From contig SXNL01000018.1 of NCBI GenBank assembly GCA_005777185.1, forward strand, positions 1-39,606: a stretch of 39,606 nucleotides of DNA. The letters run 5' to 3'. Under the pieces are notes generated by a model. It did not search any database and was not told the origin of the DNA. It saw only the letters and a list, made by a program, of their open reading frames with translations. Shown one piece after another: positions 24,662-33,507 of this stretch (positions are counted from its first letter, which is position 1; every line of letters starts with the position of its first letter). The DNA is from Myxococcales bacterium. Lineage in GTDB: Bacteria; Myxococcota_A; Polyangia; Polyangiales; Polyangiaceae. The position numbers were made by a program, and so were the translations under genes.

Positions 24662-25753
24662 TCAGTACAGGATCGTCGGCCCACCCTGCGTCTCGCACCG
24701 CCCGTCCTTCGGGTTGCCGACGCTGCGGAGCACCTCGCTCGGCTCCGGCGCGCTGTACTGGCCCGTCACTTCGATCTTCACCATACGAACGATCGCGCGG
24801 TCGAGCTTCGTGACCTGGTAGCACGGGATGCGTGGCTCCTTGTGCGTGTTGCCCACGCCGGAGTCGTCCGTGAGGAAGAGGTACCGCCCGCCGGTGATCT
24901 GCGCCGCGGCTCGCATCTGGTACTCGGCGGTGTCGCTCACGCCGCTGGCGCCGACCGGGTAGACGTGGACGCCCATGTCGCGCACGTTGCGGATCGCCGT
25001 CGTGAGCTGGAGCTCCTGACCCGGGTGGGCGGGCGCGTCCGCCACCCAGAACGCCATCTTCGCGACCGAGGCGTCCTTGCGCCAGTCGAGCTTCTCGGTC
25101 TCGCCGAGGCCGTCGACGACGGCCTCGGGGATGTCGCCTCCGCCGCCCGCGGCCTGCGCCCGGAGCTGGGTCCGGAACGTGGCCGTGTCGCTCGTGAACT
25201 TGAACGACCTCGTGAGGTACGTGTCGCCCTTGTCCTTGTACAGCACGAGGCTCCAGCGCGGCGTCACCTGCGGCACCTTCTCGTGGAGGGTGGCCGCGAT
25301 GGCGTCGAACTCCGTCTGCAGGTACGAGAGCTCGTCACCCATGCTGCCCGTCGTGTCGAGCACGAGCGCGATGTCGGCCTCCTGCGACGGGCCGCGCGGC
25401 GCGTTCGCCTTGTCGCGGGCCGCCGTGCGCTCGGCCTCGCTGAAGTTGAGCGCCCCTCGCTTCGTCTGGCCCTCCATCGAGCCCAGGAACTTCTTGAACA
25501 CGTCGAAGTTGCGGTTGTCGTCCCACGTGCCCGCGGTGAGGAGGCCCCCCTGGGACTGACCCTGCGTCGCTCCGCCCGGGTCCGGCGAGGCGGGCGGCGT
25601 GGTCTCGGACGTCCCGCCCCCGCTGCCGTCGCTGCTCGTCGCCTCGGACGAGCGCGGCGAGCCACCGAAGCTCGTCGTCTCCGCCGAGGACGCCCCGCAT
25701 CCCGAGAGCAGACCCGCCACACCCATCAGCGCCGTGACCCAAGCGAGCTTCAT
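24662..25753 (-). CDS. Lipoprotein with a von Willebrand A domain, 363 aa
   Basis: The signal peptide ends in GLLSGC (Cys19). A Ser/Gly/Pro-rich linker follows, then a VWA domain with a full metal-ion site: DTTGS (133-137), the GGGGDIPEA loop with Asp at about 223 and WVADAPAH after it. The C-terminus has CYQVTKLD and RCETQGG, possibly disulfide-linked. VWA lipoproteins usually bind a protein partner or metal-dependent ligand at the cell surface. It is convergent with rarA (21 nt apart) and divergent from the dehydrogenase gene at 25880. Confidence 0.85.
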   Translation of the reverse strand: MKLAWVTALMGVAGLLSGCGASSAETTSFGGSPRSSEATSSDGSGGGTSETTPPASPDPGGATQGQSQGGLLTAGTWDDNRNFDVFKKFLGSMEGQTKRGALNFSEAERTAARDKANAPRGPSQEADIALVLDTTGSMGDELSYLQTEFDAIAATLHEKVPQVTPRWSLVLYKDKGDTYLTRSFKFTSDTATFRTQLRAQAAGGGGDIPEAVVDGLGETEKLDWRKDASVAKMAFWVADAPAHPGQELQLTTAIRNVRDMGVHVYPVGASGVSDTAEYQMRAAAQITGGRYLFLTDDSGVGNTHKEPRIPCYQVTKLDRAIVRMVKIEVTGQYSAPEPSEVLRSVGNPKDGRCETQGGPTILY

Positions 25754-25867
25754 CTTCGTCGACCTCCGCCGCTCGACCAGAGCACCCGCCGTGCCACGCG
25801 GATTTCGCGAGGAAACGCCGCCTCTGCCGTCGCTCTCCCCGTGATCCCCGTGTCAGGCCGCCGGTGG

Positions 25868-25873
25868 TAGAGT
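25868..25873 (+). promoter_or_regulatory. -10 box of the dehydrogenase gene, leaderless type
   Basis: TAGAGT ends 6 nt before the ATG at 25880. No Shine-Dalgarno and no convincing -35 box were found. Confidence 0.4.
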
Positions 25874-25879
25874 CGTGCC

Positions 25880-26551
25880 ATGAAGAACATCCTCGTCACG
25901 GGAGCGAACCGCGGCATCGGGCTCGAGCTGGTCGCCCAGCTCGCGGGACGCGGCGAGCAGGTCCTCGCCGCGTGTCGCGTGACCTCTGCGGAGCTCGACG
26001 CCCTCGCCGCGAAGGGCGTGCGCGTGGAGACCGGGGTCGACATGACGAGCGACGCGTCGGCTCGGTCGCTGGGCGAGCGGCTGCGCGAGGTCGACCTCGA
26101 CTGGCTCATCCTCAACGCGGGCACGCTCGAGGTGGGCGGGCTCGAGGACCTCGACGCCGAGTCGCTGAAGCGCCAGTACGACGTCAACGCCGTGGGCCCG
26201 CTCCGCGTCGTCAAGGCGCTCCTGCCCAACCTGAAGAAGGGCTCGAAGATCGGGCTCGTGTCCAGCCGCGTCGGTTCCGTGGCCGACAACACGTCGGGAG
26301 GCATGTACGGCTACCGGATGTCGAAGAGCGCGATGAACATGGCGGGCAAGTGCCTCGCGCTCGACCTCGCACCGCGCGGCGTCTCCGTCGTGGTGCTCCA
26401 TCCCGGCTTCATCCGCACGCGGATGACCGGCGGCAATGGGAACGACGGCCCGGACGTCGCGGCGCGCGGGCTCATCGCGCGGATGGACACGCTCGGACCG
26501 GCGACGTCGGGCAGGTTCTTCCACGCCAACGGCGAGGAGCTGCCCTGGTAG
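25880..26551 (+). CDS. Short-chain dehydrogenase/reductase (C-factor-like), 223 aa
   Basis: The Rossmann motif TGANRGIG (7-14), NAG (79-81), Ser129 in LVSSRVGS and the catalytic Tyr145-x3-Lys149 in MYGYRMSKSAMN are all present. It is therefore a complete, probably NAD(P)-dependent oxidoreductase. The compact length and the C-terminal GRFFHANGEELPW resemble the C-factor/CsgA-like SDR group of myxobacteria and common housekeeping SDRs. The substrate cannot be told from sequence. Regulation appears to be through a leaderless promoter. Convergent with hpt across a 61-nt gap holding only the short GC palindrome GGCGCTCGCGCC (26576-26587). Confidence 0.88.
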   Translation: MKNILVTGANRGIGLELVAQLAGRGEQVLAACRVTSAELDALAAKGVRVETGVDMTSDASARSLGERLREVDLDWLILNAGTLEVGGLEDLDAESLKRQYDVNAVGPLRVVKALLPNLKKGSKIGLVSSRVGSVADNTSGGMYGYRMSKSAMNMAGKCLALDLAPRGVSVVVLHPGFIRTRMTGGNGNDGPDVAARGLIARMDTLGPATSGRFFHANGEELPW

Positions 26552-26612
26552 GACAGCCGCGACCGCGCCTCGCTCGGCGCTCGCGCCAGGCCGGCGACAT
26601 CGGGAGGTCGTG

Positions 26613-27137
26613 TCAGCTCCGCTCGACGACGCCGATGTACGGGAGGTTCCTGTACTGCTCGGCGAAGTCGAGGCCGTACCCCACGACGAACTTGTCCTCG
26701 ATCGTGAAGCCGAGGTAGTCGACCTTCACCACGACGCGCGCCCGCGCGGGCTTGTGGAGCAGGGCGGCGACCTTCACGGAGCGCGGGTGGCGCGTGCGGA
26801 AAAGGTCCATGAGGTGCGCGATGGTGAGGCCCGTGTCGACGATGTCCTCGACGATGAGCACGTCCTCGCCCGCGATGGGGCGCGAGAGGTCGTTCGTGAT
26901 CTGCACGACGCCGCTCGACTCCGTGCCCTCGCCGTACGAGCGCACGCCGAGGAAGTCGATCCGGAGGGGCAGGTCGATCGCGCGGCACAGGTCCGAGGCG
27001 AAGACGAAGCTCCCCTTGAGGACGACGACGAGGACGAGGCGCTGCTCCTTGTACTCCTCGGTGATGAGGGCGCCGAGCGCCTTGACGCGCTCGGCGATGG
27101 CTTCGGCGGTGAGCATGGTGACGAGGCGTTCGCTCAT
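26613..27137 (-). CDS. hpt: Hypoxanthine phosphoribosyltransferase
   Basis: The 174-residue protein matches the family length. It has the PRPP-binding loop [13 protein letters not shown] (93-105), the [11 protein letters not shown] segment (40-50), the flexible loop [15 protein letters not shown] (62-76) and the C-terminal [17 protein letters not shown], which contacts the base. It converts hypoxanthine or guanine and PRPP into IMP or GMP in purine salvage in the cytoplasm. It is divergently transcribed from the small TPR gene at 27215, sharing a 77-nt intergenic region. Confidence 0.95.
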   Translation of the reverse strand: MSERLVTMLTAEAIAERVKALGALITEEYKEQRLVLVVVLKGSFVFASDLCRAIDLPLRIDFLGVRSYGEGTESSGVVQITNDLSRPIAGEDVLIVEDIVDTGLTIAHLMDLFRTRHPRSVKVAALLHKPARARVVVKVDYLGFTIEDKFVVGYGLDFAEQYRNLPYIGVVERS

Positions 27138-27200
27138 GGTGGCGCGACTGTGTGCGACGGCGCTCGCGACGTAAAGACAGAAAACCGCGCCCGTTCGTGC

Positions 27201-27206
27201 TAAGCG
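27201..27206 (+). promoter_or_regulatory. Extended -10 box of the small TPR gene
   Basis: TGC followed by TAAGCG ends 8 nt before the ATG at 27215. No Shine-Dalgarno is present, so a leaderless or near-leaderless transcript is likely. Confidence 0.35.
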
Positions 27207-27214
27207 GCGATCGG

Positions 27215-27529
27215 ATGAGCAAGCGCCTCCTCTTCCTCGAGAAGACGACGCGGGAGGGATCCACCGATCCGATGGCGTGGTACGGCCTCGCGATGGAGTA
27301 CAAGGCGTGCGGCCGCCACGACGAGGCGCTCGCCGCGTTCACGACGCTGCGCGAGCGGAGCCCGGACTACGTCGCGATGTACCTCATGTGCGGCACGATG
27401 CTCACGGGGCTGTCGCGTCCCGAGGAGGCGCGGGCGTGGCTCGAGGCGGGGATCGGCGCCGCCAGCCGCGCGCGGAACGCGCACGCGGAGGCCGAGCTCC
27501 GGACGGCGCTGGACGAGCTGGACGATTGA
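27215..27529 (+). CDS. Small TPR protein, 104 aa
   Basis: The protein consists of about two to three tetratricopeptide helices pairs: [35 protein letters not shown] and [20 protein letters not shown]. It then has a short acidic end. It has no signal peptide. Stand-alone TPR proteins of this size usually bind another protein. Upstream in-frame codons reach 27152 but pass through the promoter. It is convergent with the desaturase gene, with a palindrome between them. Confidence 0.8.
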   Translation: MSKRLLFLEKTTREGSTDPMAWYGLAMEYKACGRHDEALAAFTTLRERSPDYVAMYLMCGTMLTGLSRPEEARAWLEAGIGAASRARNAHAEAELRTALDELDD

Positions 27530-27542
27530 GGGCGTCGCCCTC
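27528..27542. terminator. Bidirectional hairpin between convergent genes
   Basis: GAGGGCGTCGCCCTC is a perfect inverted repeat overlapping the stop codon of the TPR gene and lying 6 nt from the stop of the desaturase gene. The stem is short (effectively 5-6 bp). Confidence 0.35.
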
Positions 27543-27547
27543 GCCCT

Positions 27548-28699
27548 TCACTCCGCCACGGCGTGCGCGGCGAGCGGCGCACGCACGAACCGCGGCCGCC
27601 GGCCGAGGAGCCGCAGGTGTTCGAAGTGCGAGCCGAGGGCACCGGCGAGGGTCGCGTGGCTCCGGTGGCGGAGGCCGTGGCGCTTCGCGACGGCGGCGAC
27701 GATGAGCGCGAGCGCGGGGTAGTGGAGGTGGCACACCTTCGGGAAGAGGTGATGCTCGACCTGGTAGTTGAGACCGCCCACGAACCATGTGACGAAGGGA
27801 TTCCGCGGGGCGAAGTCTACGCATGTCTCGAGCTGGTGGGCGGCCCACTCCGTGTCGACGCGGCCGCCGTCGGGCGCGGGGAATTCGGCGTCGCCTGAGC
27901 AGTGCGCGAGCTGGAACACGGTGCCGAGGGTCGCGCCGAGGGTGAACGCCGCGACGGCGTGGAACAGGAGCACCTGCCAGATCGGGTGGAACATCGCCGG
28001 GATGACGAGGCCCCACGCGATGAAGAACAGCTTCGACACGACGAACCCCGCCATCTTCGCGCGCCCCGGCGGCGGGAGCCTGTGCACGCCGATGAGGCGG
28101 CTCCGGAGCACCATGAAGTCGTCGAAGAAGACCCACTTCGGGTGCAAGAACCCGTAGAAGAACCACAGGTAGATGTGCTGGAAGCGGTGCCAGCGGCGTC
28201 GCGTCTGCTCGGGCGAGAGGCGCGCGAGGATCCCGAAGTCGAGATCGTGATCCACGCCGGCGACGTTGGTGAACGTGTGGTGCGCGACGTTGTGCTTCGG
28301 GCGCCAGATGAACGAGCAGACGCCCATGACGTCGAGCGTGGCGCCGAAGAGATCGTTGATCCAGCCCCGGCGCGAGAAGGCCCCGTGGTTCGCGTCGTGC
28401 TGCACGTTCATGCCCACGCCCGCGATCGACAGCCCCAGCGACACGGCCGCGAGGGCGCCCTGGAGCACCCCGTCCGCCACGAACACGAGCACCACCCACG
28501 AGGCGACGAACCAACCGAGGATGATGGCCGACTTGACGTACATGAGCGGGACATCGCGGCGCCCGCGCGGGCCGGCGGCGAAATAGGCATCCACGGCGGA
28601 GTCGAGCTCGCGAGAGAACGCTCCGCGCTCGGCGAAGCGCACTCGAACCGCAGGACTCAAGGTTCCAGTATGGCCGAACGGGCGCGCCGCCGCCGTCAC
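27548..28699 (-). CDS. Membrane fatty acid desaturase (acyl-lipid/linoleoyl-CoA type), 383 aa
   Basis: All three histidine boxes are present: HDANH (101-105), HNVAHH (136-141) and QVEHH (313-317). The Gln in the last box is characteristic of front-end (delta-5/6-like) desaturases. Two pairs of hydrophobic helices lie between the boxes (IILGWFVASWVVLVFVA, FIAWGLVIPAMFHPIWQVLL). There is no fused cytochrome b5 domain. The enzyme introduces a double bond in membrane lipid acyl chains using di-iron and oxygen. Polyunsaturated fatty acids are known from some myxobacteria. The GTG start gives a normal length. The NlpC/P60 gene lies 156 nt upstream. Confidence 0.9.
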   Translation of the reverse strand: MTAAARPFGHTGTLSPAVRVRFAERGAFSRELDSAVDAYFAAGPRGRRDVPLMYVKSAIILGWFVASWVVLVFVADGVLQGALAAVSLGLSIAGVGMNVQHDANHGAFSRRGWINDLFGATLDVMGVCSFIWRPKHNVAHHTFTNVAGVDHDLDFGILARLSPEQTRRRWHRFQHIYLWFFYGFLHPKWVFFDDFMVLRSRLIGVHRLPPPGRAKMAGFVVSKLFFIAWGLVIPAMFHPIWQVLLFHAVAAFTLGATLGTVFQLAHCSGDAEFPAPDGGRVDTEWAAHQLETCVDFAPRNPFVTWFVGGLNYQVEHHLFPKVCHLHYPALALIVAAVAKRHGLRHRSHATLAGALGSHFEHLRLLGRRPRFVRAPLAAHAVAE

Positions 28700-28855
28700 G
28701 GTTTGGTTACATTGCGGCCTTGGCCGCGTGCCGCGCCGCGCGATGAACGCGATCGTGGTACGCTACGAAGGAGGGCTTCGACGTGCCGCGCCGCCCGTGC
28801 CGCCCGCGTGCACTCACGAGCTCGATCCGCCGCTCGCGTGGGTGGGGCGAGCGCC
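28700..28855. other. Intergenic region with an orphan plus-strand promoter and ribosome site
   Basis: On the plus strand TGG-TACGCT (28756-28764), AAGGAGGG (28768-28775) and a GTG (28783) line up, but the frame that follows is Arg/Pro/Ser-rich. It runs antisense through the NlpC/P60 gene and resembles nothing. It may be the front end of a lost gene, or chance. A possible minus-strand -10 for the desaturase lies near 28706-28714. Confidence 0.35.
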
Positions 28856-29848
28856 CTACGGGCACCCCTCCGTCGCCTCGTAGTGCGAGAACGGCGCCGC
28901 GGGGCGGTCGTCCACGGTCTCGCCCTGCGCGTGGAACACGGCGGCCTGGTGATCCCGCCCGGTGCAGGCGACGATCCACGCGCCGAGCTGTCCGGGGCGG
29001 AGGCTGCGGAACACGAGCGGGTGCACACCGTCCCTGCGCTCACCACAGGACGCCCCCACGCCCTGCGCGTACAGCGCCGTCGCCCACCGGGCGTCGGGGT
29101 GTGGGCCCGTCGCGGCGGTCTGCCAGACGCGCTCGGTCTGTCCGCCCTCGTCGCACCACGTGATCCACGCCTCCGAGCCGATCCGCTGCCGCACCTCGAG
29201 CGCCGGGAACGGACCCCGGTCCGGGCGCGGCGCCGCTTCGAACGGCACGTCCGCGACGTCGCGGATCGCCTGGTAACGCCGCGCCTCGAACGAGCCCCAT
29301 CCCGACACGGTCACGCGCGAGGACGCCTCCGACACGCGGGCCTCCCGGACGCGCGCCGCGAGCCCGCAGCTCGCCTCCTCGGCGAAACGCGCGACGCCCG
29401 GCGCGGCCCACGCGAGGAAGATCATCGTGTGCGACGACGAGAGGAAGATGTCGCCGGCCGCGAGCTCCGCCATCGCGATGCGCTCCGACACGCCGGGCAG
29501 CGTCCACGTCGTCAGCCCCGGCGGCGCCAGCCCCCACGCGTACGACACGAACCCCGAGCAGTCCGAGCGGTAGCGATCCCAGTCGAGGCGGCGGGTCGCG
29601 GAGCCGCCCGCGCCGCGGTTGCAGGTGCCGCCGCAGAGCGCGTCGCCCCCGCCGGGGAGGCCGCCGCAGTAGGGGACGCCCGCCGCGGTCCACGCGCGCG
29701 CGCGCTCGACCACCTCGTCGCGGGTGATCGACGCTCCGGGGCCCTCGAGCCGGGTTGCGGCGTTGGTCGCGGGGCTCTCGTCGGCGGGCGCGCACCCGAG
29801 GGCGAGCGCGATCGCGGCGATCGCGGTCGTTGCGATCACGGTCTTCAT
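28856..29848 (-). CDS. NlpC/P60-family lipoprotein, putative cell-wall hydrolase, 330 aa
   Basis: AGGAGG 8 nt upstream supports the ATG at 29848, giving MKTVIATTAIAAIALALGC, a lipoprotein signal with Cys19. The catalytic core is RSDCSGFVSYAWGL with Cys97 and AGDIFLSSSHTMIFL with His140. This is the Cys-His pair of NlpC/P60 peptidases, which cut D-Glu-diaminopimelate bonds in peptidoglycan. Between residues 60 and 76 a Cys-rich insert (CGGLPGGGDALCGGTC) is unusual. The C-terminal 130 residues are unassigned. The frame continues upstream to 29941, but without a signal peptide. It could remodel the envelope or attack other cells' walls. Confidence 0.87.
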   Translation of the reverse strand: MKTVIATTAIAAIALALGCAPADESPATNAATRLEGPGASITRDEVVERARAWTAAGVPYCGGLPGGGDALCGGTCNRGAGGSATRRLDWDRYRSDCSGFVSYAWGLAPPGLTTWTLPGVSERIAMAELAAGDIFLSSSHTMIFLAWAAPGVARFAEEASCGLAARVREARVSEASSRVTVSGWGSFEARRYQAIRDVADVPFEAAPRPDRGPFPALEVRQRIGSEAWITWCDEGGQTERVWQTAATGPHPDARWATALYAQGVGASCGERRDGVHPLVFRSLRPGQLGAWIVACTGRDHQAAVFHAQGETVDDRPAAPFSHYEATEGCP

Positions 29849-30032
29849 GGGCGTGGCCTCCTGGGTGCCGGCAACGGCACCGCGCGTGCCGTCGCCCGTG
29901 GCTACCGCGCGCGCGGTTTCTTCGCCCACCGCTGTACGCATCGGACGCCCGGGTGCCCACGCGCCCGCACACTCCGGCGAGGACCGAGGGCGTTGGCCCT
30001 CACGCTTGGGGCGCGGTTTGCCCAGCTGATGC

Positions 30033-30038
30033 TACAAT
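30033..30038 (+). promoter_or_regulatory. Extended -10 promoter (TGC-TACAAT), leaderless
   Basis: TACAAT is one base from the consensus TATAAT and is preceded by TGC (extended -10). It ends 7 nt before the ATG at 30046, placing the transcription start at the start codon. Confidence 0.5.
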
Positions 30039-30045
30039 CCCGGTC

Positions 30046-31644
30046 ATGCGGCGAAGCCACGCGTTGGGGTCTGGTGCGGCGCTCCTCGGCCTGTTCTCGC
30101 TCGCGGTGGCGTGCAGCAGCGCGACCGACGCCTCCCAGACGGCGGTGTTCCAGGAGCCCGCGCCGGGCGACGACGGAGGCACGACCCCGCCGGCGATCCC
30201 GCCTCCCGACTTCGGCGAGAGCGGCGCGCCCGAGTCGGCGCCGCCGCCGAAGCCCGTGTGTGGCAACAACGTCAAGGAGGGCGACGAGACCTGCGAGGAT
30301 GGCAACGCGTTGTCCGGCGACGGCTGCGACGCGACGTGCCATGTCGAGCCTGGATGGAAGTGCCCGGTGCTCGGCGCGGCGTGCGTCCCGGCCGGCTGCG
30401 GTGACGCCAAGGCGGTCGGCGACGAGGAGTGCGACGACGGCAACGCGAAGGCTGGCGACGGGTGCAGCGACCTCTGTCTGCTCGAGCCCGGGTTCAAGTG
30501 CCCCGGCGGCGTGTGCGTCCCCACCGTGTGCGGCGACGGCAAGAAGGAGGGGACCGAGCAGTGCGACGACGGCAACCTCCGGCCGTTCGATGGCTGCTCG
30601 CCGAAGTGCGAGAACGAGCCGAAGTGCGCCGGCGCGTGCGCGGCCGTGTGCGGCGACGGGATCCGGCTCCCGGGCGAGGACTGCGACGACGGCAACCTCC
30701 GGAGCGGCGACGGGTGCAGCGTCGCCTGCAAGCTCGAGCCTGGCTTCGCGTGCAAGATCGTCTCGTCGGGCCTGCCCGCGAGCATCGCGATCCCGATCAT
30801 CTACCGGGACTTCACGCCCACGACCCACCCGGACTTCGAGAAGTTCGGGGGCAGCGCGCAGACCACGGGGCTCGTGCAGCCCACGCTGGGCGCGACGGGG
30901 TTCCCCGCGTTCCTCTCCACGACCGGTAGCGGCGCCCACGGGCAGCAACTCACGAGCGCGGCCGACTTCGCGGCCTGGTGGATCGAGAACCCCGCGATCG
31001 AGAAGACGATCTTCGACAAGACGCTGACGCTGACGAAGCAGCCCGACGACTCGTATGTGTACGATGACTCTGCGTTCTTCCCGATCGACGGGCTCGGCTT
31101 CGGCAATTTCGGGTCGTCGGGCCACAACTTCCACTTCACGAGCGAGCTCCGCTACTACTTCACGTTCAAGGGCGGCGAGGTGCTGGACTTCCGCGGGGAC
31201 GACGACGTGTGGGTGTTCGTGAACGGCAAGCTCGCCGTCGATCTCGGCGGCCTCCACCCCCCGACCGCGGGAGGGATCACGCTCGACGCCGCGAAGGCCG
31301 CGTCGCTCGGGCTCACGGTCGGTGGCATGTACGAGTTCGATCTGTTCCAGGCGGAACGTCGCACCACCGGGAGCAACTACAAGCTCACCCTCCGCGGCTT
31401 CGTGAAGGAGAAGACCTCCTGCACGGCCGTGTGTGGCGACGGCATCAAGACGAAGACCGAGGCCTGCGACGACGGCGTCAACACGGGCGGCTATGGCAAG
31501 TGCGCGCCCGGCTGCGTGCTCGGGCCGCGGTGCAGCGACGGCGTCATCCAGTCGGCTTTCGGCGAGCAGTGCGACGACGGCAACCTCGTGGACCACGACG
31601 GGTGCAACTCGGCCTGCCAGATCGACGTGGTGATCCCGAAGTGA
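30046..31644 (+). CDS. Fibro-slime domain lipoprotein flanked by DUF4215 cysteine-rich repeats, 532 aa
   Basis: The signal peptide ends in LAVACSS (lipobox, Cys23). Four DUF4215 repeats of the form CGDG...C(D/E)DGN...GDGC...C...PGF(K/A)C lie at about 72-236. A fibro-slime domain at about 248-457 contains DFRGDDDVWVFVNGKLAVDL and GGLHPP, the PA14-like calcium-binding core. Two more DUF4215-type repeats follow (about 463-525). Such proteins are exported and thought to bind carbohydrate or matrix. DUF4215 repeats are strongly enriched in Myxococcota. The gene has no ribosome site and starts 7 nt after a good -10 box. It is followed 38 nt later by the PQQ-type dehydrogenase. Confidence 0.9.
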   Translation: MRRSHALGSGAALLGLFSLAVACSSATDASQTAVFQEPAPGDDGGTTPPAIPPPDFGESGAPESAPPPKPVCGNNVKEGDETCEDGNALSGDGCDATCHVEPGWKCPVLGAACVPAGCGDAKAVGDEECDDGNAKAGDGCSDLCLLEPGFKCPGGVCVPTVCGDGKKEGTEQCDDGNLRPFDGCSPKCENEPKCAGACAAVCGDGIRLPGEDCDDGNLRSGDGCSVACKLEPGFACKIVSSGLPASIAIPIIYRDFTPTTHPDFEKFGGSAQTTGLVQPTLGATGFPAFLSTTGSGAHGQQLTSAADFAAWWIENPAIEKTIFDKTLTLTKQPDDSYVYDDSAFFPIDGLGFGNFGSSGHNFHFTSELRYYFTFKGGEVLDFRGDDDVWVFVNGKLAVDLGGLHPPTAGGITLDAAKAASLGLTVGGMYEFDLFQAERRTTGSNYKLTLRGFVKEKTSCTAVCGDGIKTKTEACDDGVNTGGYGKCAPGCVLGPRCSDGVIQSAFGEQCDDGNLVDHDGCNSACQIDVVIPK

Positions 31645-31682
31645 GGTGACCCTTCGAGCCCGATCCGTGCTCTCATGATGCG

Positions 31683-33374
31683 ATGTCGTCCATCCGACGC
31701 GGGTCGGGCGCGGCCCTGCCCTCGCTGATGCTCTTCGCGCTGGTGCCCGCGGTCGTGGGGGCGGTCGGCGTCCACCAGGGCTGCAGCTCGGCGGACACCG
31801 AGGAGGCCGCGGATCCCGAGGCGGAGGTGGCCTACACGACGGACGGGCTCTGCGACAACCTCCCGAAGGTCGACCTGGAGACGCCGCCGGGCGTGTGCGT
31901 CGGCATCGTCGCGAAGGGGTTCGTCTTCCCGCGCGGGCTGGCCGAGCTTCCCGGCGGGGACGTGATGGTCGCGGACATGGGCGGCTGGGCGACCAACAAG
32001 GGCTCGGTCTGGCGCATCAAGAAGGAGGGCGGGGCGTACACGCGGACCCAGGTGCTCTCGCTGATCGACAAGCCCAGCGGCATCCAGGTGAATCCGAAGG
32101 ACAAGCTGGTCTACGTCGGGACACCGAAGGACATCTTCCGGTTCGATCCGGACCAGGCGCCGCGCCCGCGCCTCACGCTCGTGGTGAAGGGCCTCCCGCC
32201 CGACGGGCGCCACCCGCTGAAGCAGTTCGTCTTCGACGGGCGCGACCCGGACGTGATGTACGTCAACGCCGGCTCGGCGACCGACGTCTGCGAGAAGGAC
32301 CGGCTGTTCAGGTCGCCCTGCTACGAGGAGGCGCTCGATCGCTCGGGCATCCGACGGTACGCGATGACGGGCGCCGACCGCCTCGCGCCGACGTACACGA
32401 TGCTCGCGCGCGGTCTACGCAACTCCATGGCGCTCGCGGTGCACCCCGTGTCGAACGTGCTCCTCCAGGGCGAGAACTCGCGCGACAGCATCAACAAGTA
32501 CGCGCCCGAGCTCACCGACGTCGAGGGGGATCTCCCGCACGAGGAGCTCAACGTCATCGACCCGGACGGCCACTACGGCTTCCCCTACTGCTACGACAAC
32601 GGCGTCGCCAGCCCGGAGTACAGGACCGCGGACTGCTCGCGGTTCCGCAACCCGGCGCTCTTGCTGCCCGGGCACGCGGCGCCCCTCGGCATGAAGTACT
32701 ACACGGGGCCCTTGTTCCCCGCCGACTACAAGGGGCAGCTCGTGCTCGCGTACCACGGGTACCGCGCGAACGGTCACAGGCTGGTGATGGTGCCGGTCGA
32801 CGTGCGCGGCGTCCCGTCGGGCGAGCCCCTCGACATCGTGCGCGGGTGGGACAAGACCGCGAGGCACCCGCTCGGCGCGCCCGTCGACGTGATGGTCGCG
32901 AAGGACGGCTCGATCTGGATGACCGAGGACAAGAACGGCACGGTGCTCCGCGTCTTCTTCGACCGGCTTCGCGGCAACGGCAAGCCGATGGCGCCTCGGG
33001 CAGTCGTAAGGCCCGCTGCGAGTCCCGAGGAGGCCGCCCGGTGCGCGGCGCTCGCCCGCAAGACGGCCCTCTTCTCGATCGTGCAGCGCGACGTCATCGA
33101 CGCGTCGTGCGTGAGCTGCCACGGCGCGGGCCCCGGGTATCCGGGGAGCCTGGCGCTCTTGCGCTGCGACGACGTGGGGAACGCGAAGCGGCTGCTCGCG
33201 CGCCGCCGCGGCAACGCGCCGCCGCTGGTCGTGCCGGGGAACGACGCCAGCGAGCTCGTGCTGCGCCTGAAGGGGCAAGGCTATCCCCAGATGCCCGCGG
33301 GCGGGATCAGCCCGGAGGGCGAGGGCGAGGTCCTCGCGTGGATCCGCGGCGGTGCGCCGCTGCCCCCGCCGTGA
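31683..33374 (+). CDS. PQQ-type sugar dehydrogenase beta-propeller fused to a cytochrome c motif, 563 aa
   Basis: After a hydrophobic leader (LMLFALVPAVVGAVGV) ending in HQGCSS, residues about 65-430 form the glucose/sorbosone dehydrogenase propeller. Motifs include FPRGLAELPGGDVMVAD, LRNSMALAVHP, NVIDPDGHYGFPYCYD and LVLAYHGYRANGHRLV. The C-terminal 130 residues carry CVSCH (Cys476, Cys479, His480) and a later YPQMPAGG, whose Met is a likely second heme ligand. The protein would oxidise a sugar or alcohol with PQQ and pass electrons to its own heme c in the periplasm. No PQQ synthesis gene is in the window. The leader may be a lipobox or an uncleaved anchor. Confidence 0.85.
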   Translation: MSSIRRGSGAALPSLMLFALVPAVVGAVGVHQGCSSADTEEAADPEAEVAYTTDGLCDNLPKVDLETPPGVCVGIVAKGFVFPRGLAELPGGDVMVADMGGWATNKGSVWRIKKEGGAYTRTQVLSLIDKPSGIQVNPKDKLVYVGTPKDIFRFDPDQAPRPRLTLVVKGLPPDGRHPLKQFVFDGRDPDVMYVNAGSATDVCEKDRLFRSPCYEEALDRSGIRRYAMTGADRLAPTYTMLARGLRNSMALAVHPVSNVLLQGENSRDSINKYAPELTDVEGDLPHEELNVIDPDGHYGFPYCYDNGVASPEYRTADCSRFRNPALLLPGHAAPLGMKYYTGPLFPADYKGQLVLAYHGYRANGHRLVMVPVDVRGVPSGEPLDIVRGWDKTARHPLGAPVDVMVAKDGSIWMTEDKNGTVLRVFFDRLRGNGKPMAPRAVVRPAASPEEAARCAALARKTALFSIVQRDVIDASCVSCHGAGPGYPGSLALLRCDDVGNAKRLLARRRGNAPPLVVPGNDASELVLRLKGQGYPQMPAGGISPEGEGEVLAWIRGGAPLPPP

Positions 33375-33507
33375 CGACCGCGTGGTCGTGCGCCCCTTCC
33401 ACGGCGCGCTCGCCCGGGCGTTCGCGGGGAGCGGGTCTCCGCGGGCGAGCGGTGCGGCCTGAACGAACGCCTTGCCGCCGCCCCGCCGTCGCGCGAGGAT
33501 CGGACGC

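Noticed and set aside
28783..29163. A plus-strand gene starting at the GTG at 28783
   Set aside because: The product is Arg/Pro/Ser-rich with no family and is antisense to the NlpC/P60 gene, whose catalytic residues are intact.
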